Shown here: in pieces, positions 7,372 to 8,577 of the stretch
Numbering within the stretch: the first letter of the stretch is position 1
Layout: each line of letters opens with the position of its first letter
Position numbers and translations under genes: made by a program
Assembly: GCA_019309945.1 (NCBI GenBank)
Contig: JAFDFH010000081.1
Coordinates: forward strand, 1 to 8,577
Direction of reading: 5' to 3'
DNA length: 8,577 nucleotides
Source of the DNA: Deltaproteobacteria bacterium
GTDB taxonomy: Bacteria > Desulfobacterota > Desulfobacteria > Desulfobacterales > JAFDFH01
The notes under the pieces: generated by a model
What the model was told of the DNA's origin: nothing
The model's input: the letters and a program-made list of their open reading frames with translations, nothing else
Databases searched by the model: none

Positions 7372-7404
7372 TATATTTATACGATTCTATTTTATTCTCA
7401 AGCG

Positions 7405-7432
7405 TTGACATCTTATACAAAAATAGGATATT
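7405..7432 (+). promoter_or_regulatory. Candidate promoter for the TPR-protein gene
   Basis: TTGACA at 7405-7410, a perfect -35, lies 16 bases before GATATT at 7427-7432, which matches TATAAT at four of six positions. It points away from the mdh promoter, and the two -35 boxes are 33 bases apart. The predicted start point, near 7439, falls on the left edge of the inverted-repeat element at 7438-7578, so the transcript would carry that element in its leader. I found no better promoter between the element and the gene at 7690. Confidence 0.4.
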
Positions 7433-7437
7433 AGCTA

Positions 7438-7578
7438 GTGTCCATCCAGAAACGGTCTTTTTGCCCGATTTCTGCGTTATGCTCAAAATTTTATCCTCGG
7501 AATATCAACTATATGACTGCGGTAAAATTTTTCGCAGGCCTTGATCTCAAACAAAAATCCTCGTTTCTGGACGGACAC
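7438..7578. mobile_element. MITE-like element, 141 bp, TA-flanked
   Basis: The ends are 17-base terminal inverted repeats that match at 16 positions: GTGTCCATCCAGAAACG at 7438-7454 and CGTTTCTGGACGGACAC at 7562-7578. Both ends are bordered by TA (7436-7437 and 7579-7580), as expected for a TA target duplication of the IS630/Tc1-mariner superfamily. The interior is also loosely self-complementary: AAAATTTTA near 7485-7493 faces TAAAATTTT at 7523-7531, and CTGCG faces CGCAG, so the whole unit could fold into one long imperfect hairpin. It has no transposase and no credible gene; short frames across it are chance. It is therefore best read as a non-autonomous element mobilised, if at all, by a transposase elsewhere. 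The family assignment is inference. Confidence 0.75.
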
Positions 7579-7600
7579 TAAAAAATAAAGATATCTGTTT

Positions 7601-7683
7601 GGCGTGCCCATCAGGGTCGCAAAAATGCACTACCGATGGGGCGATGGTGGCCCACGTTGCCGTTTCCTCATAAAGCCAAGAGG
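7601..7683 (+). promoter_or_regulatory. Possibly structured leader of the TPR-protein gene
   Basis: This GC-richer stretch contains overlapping helices. GCCCATC (7606-7612) can pair with GATGGGGC (7635-7642) with one bulged G. Alternatively 7640-7649 can pair with 7653-7661, giving nine pairs including two G-U pairs and one bulge. The two helices share bases 7640-7642, so they compete. Downstream, CCTC (7666-7669) can pair with GAGG (7680-7683), the core of the Shine-Dalgarno sequence AAGAGG that lies six bases before the ATG at 7690. I compared it by eye with c-di-GMP-I, fluoride and other common riboswitches and found no convincing match. The anti-SD helix is short (four pairs, 10-base loop). 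Confidence 0.3.
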
Positions 7684-7689
7684 TTGCAT

Positions 7690-8577
7690 ATGAATATTGT
7701 ACAAAAGATTAAAGCATTAGTGCAGGAGGCGGAACTTTACTTCCGCCAGGGGCTATATGACGAGTCAAAGGTAAAATATAAAAATGCGGAAACGCTGATC
7801 AAAGAGAATGAACAGTTGAAAGGTCGCGAAAAACTGCTTGACATTATTGCTAAAAAACTCGACAAACTGAAAGAGGCAATGGAAAAAGTCGAACAGGCCG
7901 ACCAATCACCTGAAGTTCCCGAGGCAGTCCAGAAACTCATCAAAAATAAATTTGCTTTTGCCGCTGATAAAGATGAACTCTCTCTTGAGGGCGCAATCGC
8001 TTTGGCCAAGTTCGGTCAATTTCGTGCAGCATTAAAAGAATTTGACGCATTAACAAAGATAGAGTCTCACCGGATTGTCGCCGCCAAAAATATAATGCGG
8101 TGCCACCTATCGCTCGATTCAGTTGATAACGCGGTCAACCAGTATCAGGAATGGCTTTCCAGCGGTTTGTTTACAACAGATCAGGTGGATAATCTGCGCA
8201 TTTTCACTCAAAGCCTATTTGATAAAAAGGGGATCGACCAAACTCTCCCATCCTTAAAAGCGCCCAAAGAAACTGAGGGCCCTGAGATCGAGGATTTGGA
8301 AATAGAGGCTAATAAAATTGAACTCGAGGAGGTTGAGGAGCTTATAACTGAAACCCCCGAGATTGAAATTCCTGAATTCGAAGATCGTGGCTTAGAGGAA
8401 GGAGATCTGGAGGATATCAGTTCCATCGGAATCACACTGGAAGAGGGATCAATGAAAGGAAAGCTGATTGAACTGGATATAAGTTTTCATTCGGGGAAAG
8501 AGGTCACCGTGATAATTTCGCAGAAGAAAAAAGAATTGATAGAAATCCTTCAACCGGGTTACACCTTAAATAATGTT
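7690..8577 (+). CDS. TPR-like protein with acidic linker, partial (3' end missing)
   Basis: The frame is open from the ATG at 7690 to the window edge, 296 codons without a stop, so the C-terminus is missing. AAGAGG six bases upstream fixes the start. Residues 12-40 (AELYFRQGLYDESKVKYKNA) look like a tetratricopeptide helix pair, and 99-158 (GAIALAKFGQFRAALKEFDA onward) like two more TPR-type repeats. A charged helical stretch, perhaps coiled coil, spans about 40-70. Residues 192-253 form a very Glu/Asp-rich linker. From about 255 a new, probably beta-rich domain begins (GKLIELDISFHSGKEVTVIIS). I see no signal peptide or membrane segment, so it is probably a cytoplasmic scaffold or adaptor. 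I cannot name the family. A PilZ-like C-terminal domain is conceivable, but its diagnostic motifs are not visible. It is transcribed divergently from mdh. Confidence 0.8.
   Translation, partial: MNIVQKIKALVQEAELYFRQGLYDESKVKYKNAETLIKENEQLKGREKLLDIIAKKLDKLKEAMEKVEQADQSPEVPEAVQKLIKNKFAFAADKDELSLEGAIALAKFGQFRAALKEFDALTKIESHRIVAAKNIMRCHLSLDSVDNAVNQYQEWLSSGLFTTDQVDNLRIFTQSLFDKKGIDQTLPSLKAPKETEGPEIEDLEIEANKIELEEVEELITETPEIEIPEFEDRGLEEGDLEDISSIGITLEEGSMKGKLIELDISFHSGKEVTVIISQKKKELIEILQPGYTLNNV

Noticed and set aside
7304..7544. Short frames on both strands through the inverted-repeat element
   Set aside because: They read through the terminal repeats and AT-rich flank, lack ribosome binding sites and show no family resemblance; they are not a transposase remnant I can recognise.
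7601..7683. Known riboswitch such as c-di-GMP-I or fluoride
   Set aside because: GGCGATGG and CGCAAA strings are suggestive, but the remaining conserved bases of those classes are absent or misplaced.
7737..8435. Two Ser-rich minus-strand frames opposite the TPR-protein gene
   Set aside because: Serine-rich products are what an antisense reading of Glu/Lys-rich coding DNA gives; the + strand frame is continuous and has a good ribosome binding site.

Overview
The window looks like a chromosomal segment of a Gram-negative, probably anaerobic member of the Desulfobacterota (Desulfobacterales-like sulfate reducers). This rests on inference: moderate GC content, the ispF-cysS-uvrB-uvrC order, a lactate-dehydrogenase-like malate dehydrogenase, and intergenic DNA with heptamer repeats and a small inverted-repeat element, features I associate with that group. 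No rRNA, tRNA, CRISPR array or intact transposase gene is visible.

Layout: (1) 1-479 is gene-free. It carries three short direct-repeat tracts, all with a 7-base period, an inverted copy of one of them, and a hairpin with a T run just ahead of ispF. (2) 480-6317 is a tight co-directional series on the + strand: ispF (isoprenoid synthesis), cysS (cysteinyl-tRNA synthetase), uvrB and uvrC (nucleotide excision repair). Gaps are 1, 42 and 5 bases. The 42-base AT-rich gap before uvrB has no Shine-Dalgarno sequence but has a palindrome and a -10-like box. (3) 6325-7257 is mdh on the - strand, tail-to-tail with uvrC and only 7 bases from it, with a possible shared hairpin terminator. (4) 7258-7689 is a divergent intergenic region. 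It holds a good promoter for mdh, a back-to-back + strand promoter candidate, a 141-base MITE-like element flanked by TA, and a leader that could fold in alternative ways. (5) From 7690 to the window edge runs the 5' part of a TPR-like protein gene with an acidic linker and an unidentified C-terminal domain. It has no stop codon inside the window.

The genes are mostly housekeeping. UvrB and UvrC act together in damage recognition and dual incision; IspF, CysS and Mdh serve separate core pathways and share only location with them. I do not see a demonstrable new system. The best leads are the MITE-like element placed at the predicted transcription start of the TPR-protein gene, the possibly bistable leader behind it, and the heptamer tracts upstream of ispF.
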